Below are positions 12,961-24,030 of a DNA stretch of 64,000 nt, in pieces (position 1 is the stretch's first letter; each line of letters opens with the position of its first letter). The notes under the pieces are model-generated. The model was not told the origin of the DNA. It did not search any database and worked only from the letters and a program-made list of their open reading frames with translations. The stretch covers positions 17,976,089-18,040,088 of the forward strand of contig NC_065922.1 of NCBI RefSeq assembly GCF_024586455.1, given 5' to 3'. The position numbers and the translations under genes were made by a program. The DNA is from Bactrocera neohumeralis (Eukaryota; Arthropoda; Insecta; Diptera; Tephritidae).

Positions 12961-14140
12961 ACATACATGTAATATATATATATATTAAGTGCTTTTATTT
13001 TCTGTGTTCTGCGGAAAAAGAGAGATTGTTTTCAGTACAAAAAAGACTTGAACTCTAACTTCTAACCACGAAAGCATTTTGTGTTGCACAAGGGAATTCA
13101 TATATGCAAGCATTACGAAATACACTCGGCACTTATTTATTTGTATCATTTTATTGCTCAATATTACCAAGAGCAGTTGAACTTTTAATTAAATAAATTT
13201 TCCAAAAAATTTCAGCAATCAAATGACTTAAGAGCTGAGGCTGCCAGCCAACCGGGCAACCAAGTCGAGCAAATAAATACCAATGGGATTACAAGTGTGT
13301 AAACAAGTGCTGCACAAACAAAGTGAGTGGTACACACACACACGCACATACTTGCACATATTTGCAGCTTTGCATTTCTACTCCAACACCAGCACTTGAA
13401 GCACTCGATTTCATATATTCATATGCAGCCGAATGTGGCCGATCGCCTGTGAGCAGCTGAAGCGCAACCCGGAGTAATTAATGTTTAGTACAATAACATA
13501 GAACAACAACAAGTGTAGTCTCTTCAACACTGCCTGTTTCATATGTAGTATTTCTATTGAGAATTTTATTTTTACTCAACCATTTTTTGTTTGTCTGCAA
13601 TAAATTCTAGTTTGTCTTGTTCAGGATATTGTCAGCTCGTTGAGTTCGTTCGAACATTCGTTCAACAATTCGGTTTACATCTGGATATGTTGTTGGCACT
13701 TGCTTGTATTATTATTATTGTTGGTATTTCCGCTGGCTTTGTTACTGTGATTTGACTAGTTGTTTTCAATTCTTATCTTACATACTTTTCGATAAAATGC
13801 AATTTTATTAGGAATATTTGGTTATATGTTCGGTTTACATTTGAAATTATTTTGTATGGTAAAGAGGCAGTGTTTCGAAGGGGTGATTTCATATTTGCGG
13901 GACACTCTGGGATTGTAGCCATTATTGGTACATCAATTCAGGAACTGTATCATGAAGTGAAAATGCTTTCATCTTCTTTCAGTTAGGATCTGAAATTATT
14001 CAGGGGTTTTGTCCTACACCCTGGCAATGAGCTGATTTATTCATTGTTGTAGATCGATCACAGTTTTAACAAATCATCGCAAGTAATTATCTAGTATTTG
14101 AATATATTAAGAAACTTTCTTTTTCATTTTACTTGAATAT
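12961..14140. other. unassigned intergenic DNA
   Basis: A TA tract at 12970-12985 and a CA tract near 13334-13350. No recognised gene or element. Confidence 0.4.
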
Positions 14141-14145
14141 TTACT

Positions 14146-14620
14146 TCACTTACTTAAGAGGAATGTCATAAACAGAAAAAAGTCACAGCGTGCCAAATCT
14201 GACAGATCGTGGTAGGCCGAAAAGGTAGTTACAATCATACTAGGACGTGACAGAGCATTCAGGTCTTTTGGTAGAAGTCTATCACTGACACCACTCATAC
14301 CTAAAACTCTAACCAAAATTTGTTGAGCCGCTCTACAAGAGACGTGGAGATCCTCTGATATCTTTCTAATGCCAACATGATGATTTACAAGCACTGTTTC
14401 TCTTACTTTTGCGACGTTATCGCCATGGTCAGAGATGAGAGAAGGACTTACATGAGCCAGACTTCCGATGACGACTTTCACTGATTGCTTTGTGCCACTC
14501 AAATACTTGTGTTTGTGTTCAAGTAGATTTTCAATGATTTCATAGCCGTGATTCCATTGGAAAAGCAAGCAAACTCTTTGTTTAAGTCCGTGTCAAATTT
14601 GACTAGATGATATATGGTTA
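14146..14620 (-). pseudogene. internally deleted mariner-like transposase (HTH joined to third-Asp motif)
   Basis: The 140-codon minus frame 14146-14568 has an N-terminal helix-turn-helix region of the mariner type (DNVAKVRETVLVNHH, then IRKISEDLHVSCRAAQQIL) and the linker GVSDRLLPKDLNAL. Where the catalytic domain should begin it jumps straight to YHDLSDLARCDFFLF, the region around the third catalytic aspartate. The first two catalytic motifs, roughly 150-180 residues, are therefore missing in one internal deletion, yet the frame stays open. Upstream sequence to about 14620 carries the shifted N-terminus. It could bind DNA at most. Similarity to 63735-63990 in the KDLN region suggests the same family. 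Confidence 0.75.
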
Positions 14621-14632
14621 TTATACAAGGTC

Positions 14633-14975
14633 TGTCGTAAAAGGAACAGGACTGTAAAAAAAACAACAAAAAATTATTATTTTTCAAAAGTTATATTCAA
14701 AGTAGTTCTCAAGCGTTTAGTTCGGCAAAATTTCGAAACCATGTTTAAGGCCATCAGTGGAACGTCGACCGATGACACGGCGCATTATCGTGCAACAGGC
14801 GCCAGGACCCTGCCTCTCGGTATTGTTGTCGAGCACGACGAATGCGTGACAAACGACGCTTCGTAACACCAAGGTAAAACACAGCATTAATCGTTTGGCC
14901 AGGTGGAACGAACTCTCGGTGTACAATACCCTCGGAATCGTAAAAACAAATCAGCATTGTCTTTATTTTTAATGA
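14633..14975 (-). pseudogene. mariner-like element fragment, central region plus 3' end
   Basis: The minus frame within 14754-15032 reads KIKTMLICFYDSEGIVHREF, then PPGQTINAVFY and LLHDNAPCH, the core with the second catalytic aspartate. A shift near 14790 leads into GLKHGFEILPN and then a 3' end at ctgttccttttacgacagac (14633-14652 reversed), which resembles a mariner terminal repeat. N-terminus, first aspartate and third aspartate are missing. It lies immediately upstream, on the same strand, of the deleted element at 14146-14620, but the coding order shows they are two separate insertions. Confidence 0.65.
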
Positions 14976-15019
14976 AGACTGGAAAATGTAAAAGACACCC
15001 GACATTTTGAAGAAAAATC

Positions 15020-15112
15020 TCAGAAACTTCAAATTAAATGGGGAACGTTTATTATCTCTCGAAAGAATATTCTTTGGCGTTTACATTTTGAATGTTATCT
15101 CTTTCAAACGTT
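15020..15112 (-). pseudogene. 3' end of a DUF4817-type transposon
   Basis: On the minus strand the last codons read ERLKEITFKM-stop, matching the HLKEIIFKN-stop end of the copy at 27500-28330. The following sequence (caaattaaatggggaacgtttatt, with tcgaaagaa-attcttt) also aligns with 27505-27560. The rest of the element is missing because a LINE 3' end (gaagaagaac on the minus strand) abuts it at 15112. Confidence 0.65.
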
Positions 15113-16330
15113 CTTCTTCTTTATAGCCGAGTAACCAACAGCGCGCCAGTCGATTCTTCTTTTTGCAATGTGGCGCCAATTGGAGATTCCAAGCGAAGCC
15201 AGGTTCTTCTTCACCTGGTCGTTCCAATGGAGTGGAGGTCTTCATCTTCCTCTGCTTCATTGGAGTGTTTTCGTCCAATCGGACGTCATGACCTAGTTAG
15301 TCTTTTGATACGCTGAACTATGTGAATGTCGTGGTATATTCCATATAACTCATCGTTCCATCAAATGCGATATTCGCCGTGGCCAATGCGCAAAGGACCA
15401 TAAATCTTTCGCAGAACCTTTCTCTCGAAAACTCGTAACGCCGACTCATCGTCAATGCCTCTGCATCGTATAGCAGGACAAGGATGATGAGTGACTTGTA
15501 GAGTTTGGTCTTTCTTCGTCGAGAGAGGGCTTTACTTCTCAATTGCCTCCTTGATCCGAAGTAGCACCTGTTGGCAAGAGATATTCTTCGTTGGATTTTC
15601 GATTTTTTTTGTTGTTGGTGTTAATGCAAGATTGACGAAATTATCTACAACTTCGAAGTTTTGACTGTCAACAGAGACGTGGGAGCCTAGTCGCGAGTGC
15701 GACGACTTTTTGTTTGATGACAGGAGATATTTAGTCTTGCCCTCGTTCACTAGCAGGTCCAATTATTTCACTTCTTTGTCCCACTTGGGCAATGATATGA
15801 AGATTGTTTCTTCTCTATTCAGCTTTGAAGCTCGTATTATTATCTCCAGAAATAGATTGAAGTAGTCGCACGATAAGTAGTCGCCTCTTCTGAAACCTCG
15901 TTTGATATCGATTGACTCGGAGTGTTGCTTTCCGATCCTCACGGATCTTTTGGTTTTGTTCAAGGTCAGTTTATCCAGACGTATTAGTTTTGCGAAGATA
16001 CAAAATTCATACAAAGCGGTGTAAAGACTTTCTTCCTGATGTCAAAAGCAGCTTTGAAAACGACGAAGAGGTGGAGTGTGATGAATATCTGGTAAGTTAT
16101 TGATTTTCCTGGCGTGTAGTCACACTGATAATTAATTTTTTGACAGTGGGCTTTAATATTTCACAAAGTACTCCATAGGCTGCTGTGTTCTTGTCTTTAG
16201 GGAGGTTTTTTACTTGGAGGGCCTTAAGCCCATCGCTCAACTCTGCTTGGGCCATATGTAGAAGAATCGTTTCTGGCCACTGCCAAGTGAATAGCGCTAA
16301 GAGGACTTTTCTCATTTGCGTAAAATTCTA
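15113..16330 (-). pseudogene. LINE reverse-transcriptase remnant, family A copy 1
   Basis: Minus-strand blocks in correct order form a reverse transcriptase: LQVKNLPKDKNTAAYGVL (16190-16260), a degraded CGFRPGKST-type block near 16100, MYEFCIFAKLIRL and RGFRRGDYLSCDYFNLFLE (15840-16014), NEGKTKYLLSSNKKSSHSRL (about 15680-15745), then SKALSRRRKTKLYKSLI-LVLLYDAEALTMS (15450-15535). The YADD catalytic block between 15760 and 15770 is deleted. The 3' end is at the cttcttctttatag stretch (15113 on). Several frameshifts. Clade uncertain (RTE-like or relative). Copies 2 and 3 lie at 23196-24028 and 36430-37390 in the same orientation. Confidence 0.8.
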
Positions 16331-18124
16331 CACATGGCTCCATCCTATATTAGATTACTTTTTTTTCAAAGTGTGAAAAGCGTAAGTATCATACTTCTTA
16401 GATGCTTTAAGTCCCATGAAATTTATCATTCTGTTAGTCACACAACAATACGAATTCTAATGAAATACGACGAAAGTAAAAAAATACAATGACCTCATCT
16501 TCAGCAGCTGTTATTTCCAAAGTAAAGATACATTTATGAAGTTTAAAAGCTTTCATACAAATAATAAGTGTTTTTAGTGAAATTTGAAAGCTAAGACTCC
16601 ATGAAACTCCTATAACTGCTGTCAATTCGTGGTGTCGTCTCTAGAAACCGAAAATTCCACTGTGCATGCAATTACCACTCCTCACATACAAAGAAATAAC
16701 CATATTTTATGCATAGCAAAAAAAAAATGAATTCAGAATTGACTTGAATAAAAACAAGTGAAAGCAATAACAACAAACTACGAGCATACAAATGTACCGG
16801 ATTTCTGTTCTATATGTTCCGTTGATTTTTCTAAAATTCAATCTAACTGCAATTCAATGTGTTTGTCCGCCCAATCGTCTGTTTGTTGCTGCCCAGCTGC
16901 TTGTCCAGCCTTTCTTCTGCATAAGCACTTAGCATTCTCGCCAGTTGTCAAAACGTCCGCCCCAGCCGTCACACAAATTCGAAATATATTTGTTTAGGAG
17001 TGAATGTGTGTGTGTGTGTGTGAATATTTCGTAATTTTTCCCTTTTTCCGCCACGTCAAATGCGCTTTCTTTGGCTGTGTTGGCCGGCCGGCCTACTTGT
17101 CGGTCGTTGTGGTTTGTCTTCGATAACGATTCCTTGTAATTTGTTGCGTTCTCCGACTGTGGACTGCGGCTTACAAAGCTGGTCAACAAATACCGGTTGC
17201 TTTGCCATACCCACACACACTCACACACACACACACAAGCAACCAGCTGACTGACCATTGCAACATGAAAGAGGTTGCAACTTTTGTTTTATGTGTTTTG
17301 GCCACAACAAATTGTGAGTGGAATTTGTTTGTTTCAAGCATGAAAAACGGGATTTGTACCATTATACAATACATACATAAATACATGTGTCTGCTTGTTG
17401 CACATAAAACATATAATAAAGCGAATGTGTGTGTGATTGTTGCATAAATGCAGCGGTGACAGTGGTCAATGCAAACTGAACTGTAAGAAGCTTTCTTCTG
17501 CTTCCCTTTCACCCCCCTCTCTAGCTGTGGTGCTTGTGCTGTTGGCAGTAAATCCTTTTAGTCGTAAAGTGAATTGTGGCATCAGTTGTAGAGATTTTCC
17601 AAATGTTTAATGTCCGTCCGTACACGACTTGCAGCGCTTCGTCGTTGTCGTTGTTGACGATTTTTTCTATAAACTCTTTCAATTACACTAAACTGCTGCA
17701 CAACTTTGGCTATTGAATGGGAGTTTAAGCCAGCAAATGTGTTGCTCAAGTGACGTGTACACACATACACACTTCCACAGGCAAGTATTTGCCAGTGCGA
17801 GCTTTCATATATAATTTGTATGCACTTGTGCTTGTTTTTAGCCCTCAGTTGGGACATTTAGTACTTAAATATTTTTTTGATAAACAATTGCTTGTGAATA
17901 CTTATGGAATTATGCATCGGAATTTATTTGCGGAGACTTTGGTTGCTCGGTTCGCTTAGGTGAAAATTTTTTCAATGAGAGCTACCACAAACAGTGTCAG
18001 AAATTTAACGAGGTTTTGTAAGATGAAATCACTCTTTTCATAAAGAACGAAAATGGTGTTGTACGTCATGTAGTGTATTAATAGTAACTATTTTTAATTT
18101 TCTTCCGAAATTCGGAGCCAGTGG
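16331..18124. other. unassigned DNA with TG and CA microsatellites
   Basis: A (TG)n tract at 17005-17022 and a (CA)n tract at 17211-17236 drive open frames on both strands; these are not genes. The rest, including 17260-18120, shows no recognised element. Confidence 0.45.
17005..17236. repeat. paired TG (17005-17022) and CA (17211-17236) microsatellites
   Basis: Two dinucleotide tracts of complementary sequence about 190 bp apart, able to pair as inverted repeats. Such tracts are common and usually polymorphic in fly DNA. Confidence 0.8.
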
Positions 18125-18811
18125 CCTGAACTTTAAGAGCGCTACGTTCAATTTATGGTGGTCATAATCGTCCTGTCAGCATCTAGTGGAAAAATTGTAA
18201 TCCACAGGCACACTACAAAATCTTTCCTTGACTGTGAGACAAAGAAGTGCCCGTAGTGTCGAGAATTTGAGGAAGACTCAAATCAGACTCTCATACGTCG
18301 TACTCAAGCATTGTACATCTCTGTGACGTGAGAGCTGAAGTCGCCTGACCCCGAATCGTCGTATGTACGTGAATCAGGCAGAGCAACAATCTGAAAATGA
18401 TCCGGATTTTCATCGAAAATCAACTTCAGCGATGAGGCTCTTTCTGGCTGAATGGCTTCGTCGATAAGCAAAATATACATTATTGCTCAGGCAGAAATCC
18501 GCACGTAAAAAATTACGATTTGGAGCGGCTTATGGGCCGGCGGCGTCATTGGGTCGTACTTCTTCCGTGATGATGAAGACCGGCACGTGACTGTGCATGG
18601 GAATGGCTACCGCTCAATGTTAACCAAACATTTTTAGCCCGAATCGGATGAAATGGATTTGGATAATATGTGGTTCCAACAGGACGGCACCACAAGTTAC
18701 GCAGCGAATGTCACAATCGATTTACTTTGGAGAATATGTTATCTCACGAAATGGCTCAGTCAATTGGTTGTGCGATTTGACGTCATTAGACTACGTCAAG
18801 TCTATGATCTA
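18125..18811 (+). pseudogene. DUF4817-type Tc1/mariner-superfamily transposase, interrupted
   Basis: Shifted frames on the plus strand read in order: ALRSIYGGHNRP (N-terminal domain, 18140-18175), ENDPDFHRK-NFSDEA-FWLNGFVDKQN (18395-18475), WAGGVIGSYFFRDDEDRHVTV (18525-18595), DLDNMWFQQDGTTS (18658-18700, second catalytic Asp in QQDG) and VNWLCDLTSLDYVKSMIY (18756-18811, third Asp). These match an insect transposase type often annotated as Tc3-like or DUF4817-containing. The copy stops abruptly at a TA where the mariner at 18812 begins, and I cannot find its remaining C-terminus beyond 20672. Confidence 0.8.
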
Positions 18812-19426
18812 CAGGGTTTGTCCGAAAAGTAATAAGACTGATTTTCTTCCACCGCGACTGTAGAAGGCGTTCCTAGCTAATGAACGAGCGGCTGGTCAGT
18901 TGTCTCCGAGCACCTGGAGAGTCTGGACAAACATTTTCGTGCGACGTATTTCTGTCAATGGTGCATGCTCATTGTTGTTTTTGATATCAAGTGCATCGTC
19001 CACCATGAATTTGTTCCTCCTGGACACACTGTCAAAGGCAAATTTTTACGTGGAAGTCCTCAAGAGACTCAAACGTAGGGTCAATTGGGTCCGACAAGAT
19101 ATCGTAGCCGATTGGAAGTTGCACCTCCATAATGCCCCGGCTCACACCGCCTTTCTTGTGAGCGCCTACCTAACCAAAGCCGGCATCCCAACGCTTCCGC
19201 AGCCGTCCTGAAAAGCAAGCAGTTTGAGACGACAGAGGGGATCCAAGCAGCATGTACCTCGGCTCTGAAGGCTATTCCGTAGAATGCCTTCGTGACGCCT
19301 TTAATGCTTGGAAATTGAGCTAGCAGCGCTGCATCGACGCAGAAGGAGCCTATTTTGAAAGTTTATAAAGAATTATAACGATTGTAACGGTCTCAAAAAA
19401 ACCGTTCTAATTCAAACGTATATAAT
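18812..19426 (+). pseudogene. mariner-like element B, inserted in DUF4817-type element and 3'-truncated
   Basis: Begins just after TA (18810-18811) with a terminal repeat cagggtttgtccgaaaagta. After about 150 bp of 5' sequence, a decayed core reads SMLIV-FD then VHHEFVPPGHTV, FYVEVLKRLKRRVN and HNAPAHTAFLV; the second aspartate motif HHDNAPAH has become HLHNAPAH. The end reads SALKAIP, AF-AWKLS and RCIDAEGAYFES-stop (about 19260-19368). The HTH domain and first aspartate are absent, and no 3' terminal repeat follows before element A starts at 19427, so A probably cut off the end of B. Confidence 0.75.
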
Positions 19427-19455
19427 GGTTTGTCAAAAAAGTCTTGCGGTATTTT
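19427..19455 (+). repeat. left terminal inverted repeat of mariner A
   Basis: Twenty-nine bases ending in gcggtatttt that pair with 20642-20670 on the opposite strand apart from one inserted T near the tip. Transposase binding site by family rule. Confidence 0.9.
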
Positions 19456-19605
19456 CGCTAGTTGGCGCTGAAGGCGCGTAGTTCTAGTTTTATTCGTCGC
19501 ATCGGGTCATGCTATACCTTTTTTGAAAGCTCATTTCACGCGCTAACACGTGTTTGATTGATTGTCGTTTCTTTTAAGTCGTTCGTGAGTTATAGCGTCG
19601 CAAAC

Positions 19606-20632
19606 ATGGAGCAAAATAAAGAGAAAATACGGCATGTTTTACAGTACTACTACGATAAAGGCAAAAATGCATCTCAAGCCGCCAATAAAATTTGTGCATT
19701 TTATGGACCCGATACAGTTTCCTTTTCCACCGCACAACGATGGTTTCAACGTTTTCGTTCTGGTGTAGAGGTGGTCCACGTAGATGCGCCACGCTCCGGA
19801 AGGCCTGTCGTCGAAAATTGCGATAAAATCGCAGAATTGGTCGAAAGAGATCGGCATAGTAGCAGCCGTAGCATCGGTCAAGAGCTGCATGAGTCATCAA
19901 ACCGTTATAAACCATTTGAAGAAGCTTGGAGTCACTAAGAAGCTCGATGTATGGGTGCCACACGAATTGACGCAAAAAAACATCTTTGGCCGTATCGACG
20001 CATGCGAATCGCTTCTGAATCGCAACAAAATCGACTCGTTTTTGAAGCGTATGGTGACTGGCGATGAAAAATGGGTCACTTACGATAACGTAAGGAGCAA
20101 ACGGTCGTGGTCGAAAAGCGGTGAAGCGGCCCAGACGGTGGCCAAGTCTGGATTGACGGCCAGGAAGGTTCTTCTGTGTGTTTGGTGGGATTGGCAGGGA
20201 ATAATCCACTATGAGCTGCTCCCCTATGGCCAAACGCTCAATTCGGACCTGTACTGCCAACAACTGGACCGCTTGAAGGCAGCACTCATGCAGAAGAGGC
20301 CATCTTTGATCAACAGAGGCCGAATTGTCTTCCATCAGGACAACGCCAGACCACACACATCTTTAGTGAAGCGCCAGAAGCTCCGGGAGCTCGGATGGGA
20401 GGTTCTTTCGCAACCACCGTATAGTCCGGATCTCGCACCAAGTGATTACCACCTGTTTCTGTCCATGGCGAACGCGCTTGGTAGTCTGAAGTTGGCCACA
20501 AGAGAGTCCAGTGAAAATGGGCTCTCCGAGTTTTTTGCCAATCGGGAAGCGAGCTTCTATGAGAGGGGCATCACAAAACGGCGCATATTTGACTTGAATC
20601 GCATTATTGTAACCAATTTTATGAACAATTGA
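19606..20632 (+). pseudogene. mariner transposase (D,D34D), one frameshift
   Basis: Cut-and-paste transposase, about 342 residues if the shift is ignored, close to the usual 345. Start chosen at 19606 (MEQNKEKIRHVLQYYYDKGK), the same start as the relative at 48555. N-terminal HTH region QAANKICAFYG, then FSTAQRWFQRFRSG and DAPRSGRP. The frame breaks at 19887: gagctgcatgagtcat here against gagctgggcatcagtcat in the 48-kb copy, a net loss of two bases with a nearby substitution. From 19889 the second frame runs HQTVINHLKKLG, the WVPHELTQKN linker, then the catalytic domain with first Asp in TGDEKW, second in HQDNARPH and third in SPDLAPSDYHLF. Exactly 34 residues separate the last two, the mariner signature. 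All catalytic residues are intact, so the frameshift is the only clear lesion. Probably of the mellifera group, from memory. Confidence 0.9.
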
Positions 20633-20641
20633 AAATTCAAT

Positions 20642-20670
20642 AAAAATACCGCAAGACTTTTTTGACAACC
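20642..20670 (-). repeat. right terminal inverted repeat of mariner A
   Basis: Inverted copy of 19427-19455, starting ten bases after the transposase stop and followed by TA. Confidence 0.9.
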
Positions 20671-20672
20671 TA

Positions 20673-23195
20673 ATATTTTTTCATTGCGTGGTGGTAACAG
20701 ACGTAATAACTTGCTACAGTTCACAGGGAGCGCAATATTTCCTTAATAATAAAATACTAGTAATTATAGCACATGTAGACTCTAAATTCAAATTAGGTAT
20801 TCCGAGCCAATTTTGTCATTACATACCAACTTAACCACGTGAATGGTGAAATATTAGTGTAAATGTCATTCTGGTGTGTGTGGTTATTTATATTTGCATA
20901 TTGTTGTTGTTGGTATTGCGGTCATTGGCATTGAGGGCAATTTGCTCGTTGGAAACTCCATTAAGAGCATAAATAGGCTGCTGCCACCACTAAATACAAA
21001 AACTTTGCGTTGTTGTTGTAATGTAGATCTTTTTCAACAGCCGCTTTCAGATTGGAGCCCATCCCTTAACACTTCTTGCCAAGCTTTTTGCATTTTTATA
21101 AATTCTATTTTCCATGTCGTAATTCTTTTAAACAATTTTTCATTGGTTTTTTTCAAGCGCCTTCCTCTGCTTGCTAGCCGGTTTAAGCGATTGTTGTCGT
21201 CCGCTCACCGCAGTTGGCAATTATTTTACGGCGGAGCAAATGTTGTAAACGTTCCGGCAACACTTGTGTCATTGGCCACTTTGTTGTTGTTGCCCAGTAA
21301 ATTGTAGTGGTCAGGAGCAGCAAGTTTGTTATTGCATGACCGTGATGTGCAAAAAGGTGCATACAACAAAAACAACAAGGCCAACTAATGCACTAAAAGA
21401 GTTGTATAAAAATTTCAAATATTTCTGCCTTTCTGGTTGTCTTGTTTTCACTGCAGTTGTTGTTGTTGTAGTGCATGCAATGCCGGGCGCTGGCTTGTTG
21501 CTGTGTGCCAACTTGGAGAATTTGTGTGCCCTCCATGTCCATGAGTTGTCAGAGTAGGCATTCTAAACATATTCTACAAATTATATTTTTTGGGAATGCA
21601 AGGCTCTTCTGCTTTTGTTGTCTATTATTGTTTGTTGTTATTGGTACTGCCAGTCCGGGCTTGTTAAATTGCAGTTTAGCGAAAAATGTTTTATGACTCT
21701 GAAGTGACCACTCACTTTTGGGCCAAGTATGTGCAATGCACTGAAAATGTTCCGTGTTTCGTGTTTTTTTCTTCATGAATTCGTTGTTGTTGGTCTTCTT
21801 GTTTTTGTTGTTCTGTTTTTTGCTCATATTTATGTTTGTTGTTTTTGGTTTTATTGCATGCTGTAGTGTGTTTTCTTGTGCCGAGCTTTTGACAAGCATT
21901 TAGCTTTTGTGCATATCTCGTTGAATGGCCGTGTACAGTTATTAGTGTATGAGCCGAGCGGCGACTAGCTCGGAGCCGGATGTCTTTTGAATTCGGTCGA
22001 GTGCAATTGAAGATAATTGAATGGCGGTTGTCGGCTCAGCTGGTTAAGTGATTTGTTTTCCAATTGAATGGAGTTTATGGTGTCCAACGAACAAGTGTTT
22101 GGATAAGTTGTGGTCTAGACGGCTTGCAGTAGATATTCATGCTGGAGAGATGAGAGAGTTGAGTTAATGAAAGCTTAAAATATCATGATATGAATTATGA
22201 GTATGATAAAAATTAGGAATATGATTGCTTGTTATAATCCTAAATAAAGCTAATAATTCTGGTTTAAGAGCAGTACTAATTAAGGAAGCTTTTGTTGGCG
22301 AAATGGTTGTTAAAGAGCTCTGTGGTCTGGTTTAGGCAGCTGCAAACCTTAGTATTGTGTGAAATGGAATTTGTGGGCAATACTATGATTTTACTTAATC
22401 AATTGGGTAAGAAATCCCTATTTGATAATCCAAATCCTGCGAAACTTCTCATTTTTGTAACATTTCCTTTGCAGCCTTCATAATAGAACGGTATCCTAGA
22501 ACTCTATATCTGTTGCTGAACACTCACAAACAATCTTTTTTTTTACCTTCTCTTCGACTCCCTTGTTACAGTCAATCACAATATATCAATCAATAATATC
22601 ACAGTTTTCTTTGACCTATTTATATTTTACATATTTTTTTTATTATTACCCGACACTGCATTCTCTCTGCCATCAGAATCAGTTTACAATGCATCACCGT
22701 TATTGAGTTAAGTTGCAGATTCCTTGCATTTTATATACTTATAGTTAGAGGCTTGGTGTAAAGAGCTATGCCGTTTTTCTGAGAGCAAAACAAAGCTTTT
22801 TTGAGGGCCCTGTAAATGATTCTTTTATTCGTTATTCAATAGTTTTACTCTGTCTCATTCAGTTCCGCTTGAAGAGAGGATTACTAGAAATAACCATGAA
22901 CTTTAATAAAACCTTCAATAGGATCTGTAGGCAGAAGAGCTGTCAGATCTCGAAAGCCTCGATATGGAAGACCTATTATATACCTATTCGACTTATGCTT
23001 CCAGCGCCCGTACCTCATGCTAAGAATCTTAGTTTCATAGATACTGGTATTTTTTTCTGGGTTGATTTTTCACTTAAGAGAACTGTGCATGAGGAGAAGA
23101 TTAAAGAGGACAATGTGATTAGACAGATCTTTTTTGTTTACAAATTTAGTCTATGTTTCACTTGTCATTCATGGGAGGATGATGCAAAGAAAGTA
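20673..23195. other. unassigned DNA rich in TTG/CAA triplets
   Basis: Many ttgttgttg clusters (20890-21010, 21270-21300, 21455-21475, 21780-21850) create long frames on both strands that I regard as repeats, not genes. Composition is like intronic or untranslated DNA of fly genes. The frame 22869-23273 runs into antisense LINE sequence and is not supported. Confidence 0.45.
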
Positions 23196-24028
23196 ATCCG
23201 TTCCATCGATTTCGATATTCGCCGTGGCCAATGCGCAATGGACTACAAATCTTCAGCAGAACTTTTCTCTTGAAAACTCGTAACTTCGACTAATCAGATT
23301 TTGTCATCGTCCATGCCTCTGCACCATATAGCCGGACTTTTATGATGAGTGACTTGTATAATTTGGTCTTTGTTCAACGAGAGAGGACTTTACTTCTCAG
23401 TCCGAAAAAGCATCTGTTGTCAAGAGTTAATCTGCGTAGGATTCCATTGTTGTTTCTGTTACTACTGGTTCCAAAATAGACGAAATTATCTGCGACTTCG
23501 AAATTATGACTGTCAACAGTGACGTGGGAACCAAGTTGCCAGTGTGAGGTCTGTTTGTTTGATGACAGGAGATATTTCGTCTTCCCTCTTTCACTAACAG
23601 ACCCATTTACTTCGTTTTTTTGGCCAACCTGAAGAAAGCAGAACATACGGCACGGTTGTTGAGTTCAATGATATCGATGTCGTTGGCGTACGCCAGCAGC
23701 TGTACACTCTTATGCAATATTGTACCTACTGGATATCTGGTAATTTATTGTTTTACCAAACTTGAAGCCATACTGATAAAATCCAATCAGATTGTTGACA
23801 TTGGGCTTTAATCTTTCATTGGCGTTATGCTTTCACTGCCATTCAGCAGGCTGGAGAAGTGTTCCCTCCATAATTTAGTATGATCTGGTCATCAGTCACT
23901 ACATCACCTCGGGGGGCTGTATAAGAGTATGCTCCGGTCTTGAAACCTTCTGTTAGTCGCCGCATCTTTTCGTAGAATTTTCGAGCCATATTCTCCATGT
24001 CTGGCTACCAGTGACTATTTCCGGTTCT
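23196..24028 (-). pseudogene. LINE reverse-transcriptase remnant, family A copy 2
   Basis: The minus frame 23374-23646 carries ERGKTKYLLSSNKQTSHWQL and VTVDSHNFEVADNFVYFG, homologous to copy 1, followed by RSKVLSR. The catalytic block near 23675-23700 reads AYANDIDII, with the first aspartate of YADD replaced by Asn. The finger region extends to about 24025. Frameshifted and 3'-truncated at about 23196. Confidence 0.8.
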
Positions 24029-24030
24029 CT

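Larger units (their letters stand above)
19427..20670 (+). mobile_element. near-complete mariner element A (1244 bp)
   Basis: Terminal inverted repeats ggtttgtcaaaaaagtcttg (from 19427) and, reversed, ggttgtcaaaaaagtcttgc (from 20670) match except for one extra T on the left. TA follows the right end (20671-20672), the usual mariner target; the left side is TA with a short disruption. It holds one transposase reading frame broken by a single frameshift. It is the best preserved and hence probably youngest element in the window. A deleted relative sits at 48375-48917. Confidence 0.9.

Noticed and set aside
17183..17512. A 109-codon minus frame with Val-Cys-Val repeats.
   Set aside because: Produced by the CA/TG microsatellite at 17211-17236.
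19574..20356. A 260-codon open frame on the minus strand, the second longest in the window.
   Set aside because: It is wholly antisense to the mariner A transposase, whose plus-strand reading has the HTH and D,D34D motifs; the minus frame has none.
22869..23273. A 134-codon plus frame.
   Set aside because: Its last third is antisense LINE sequence (from 23196), and the first part has no recognisable feature.
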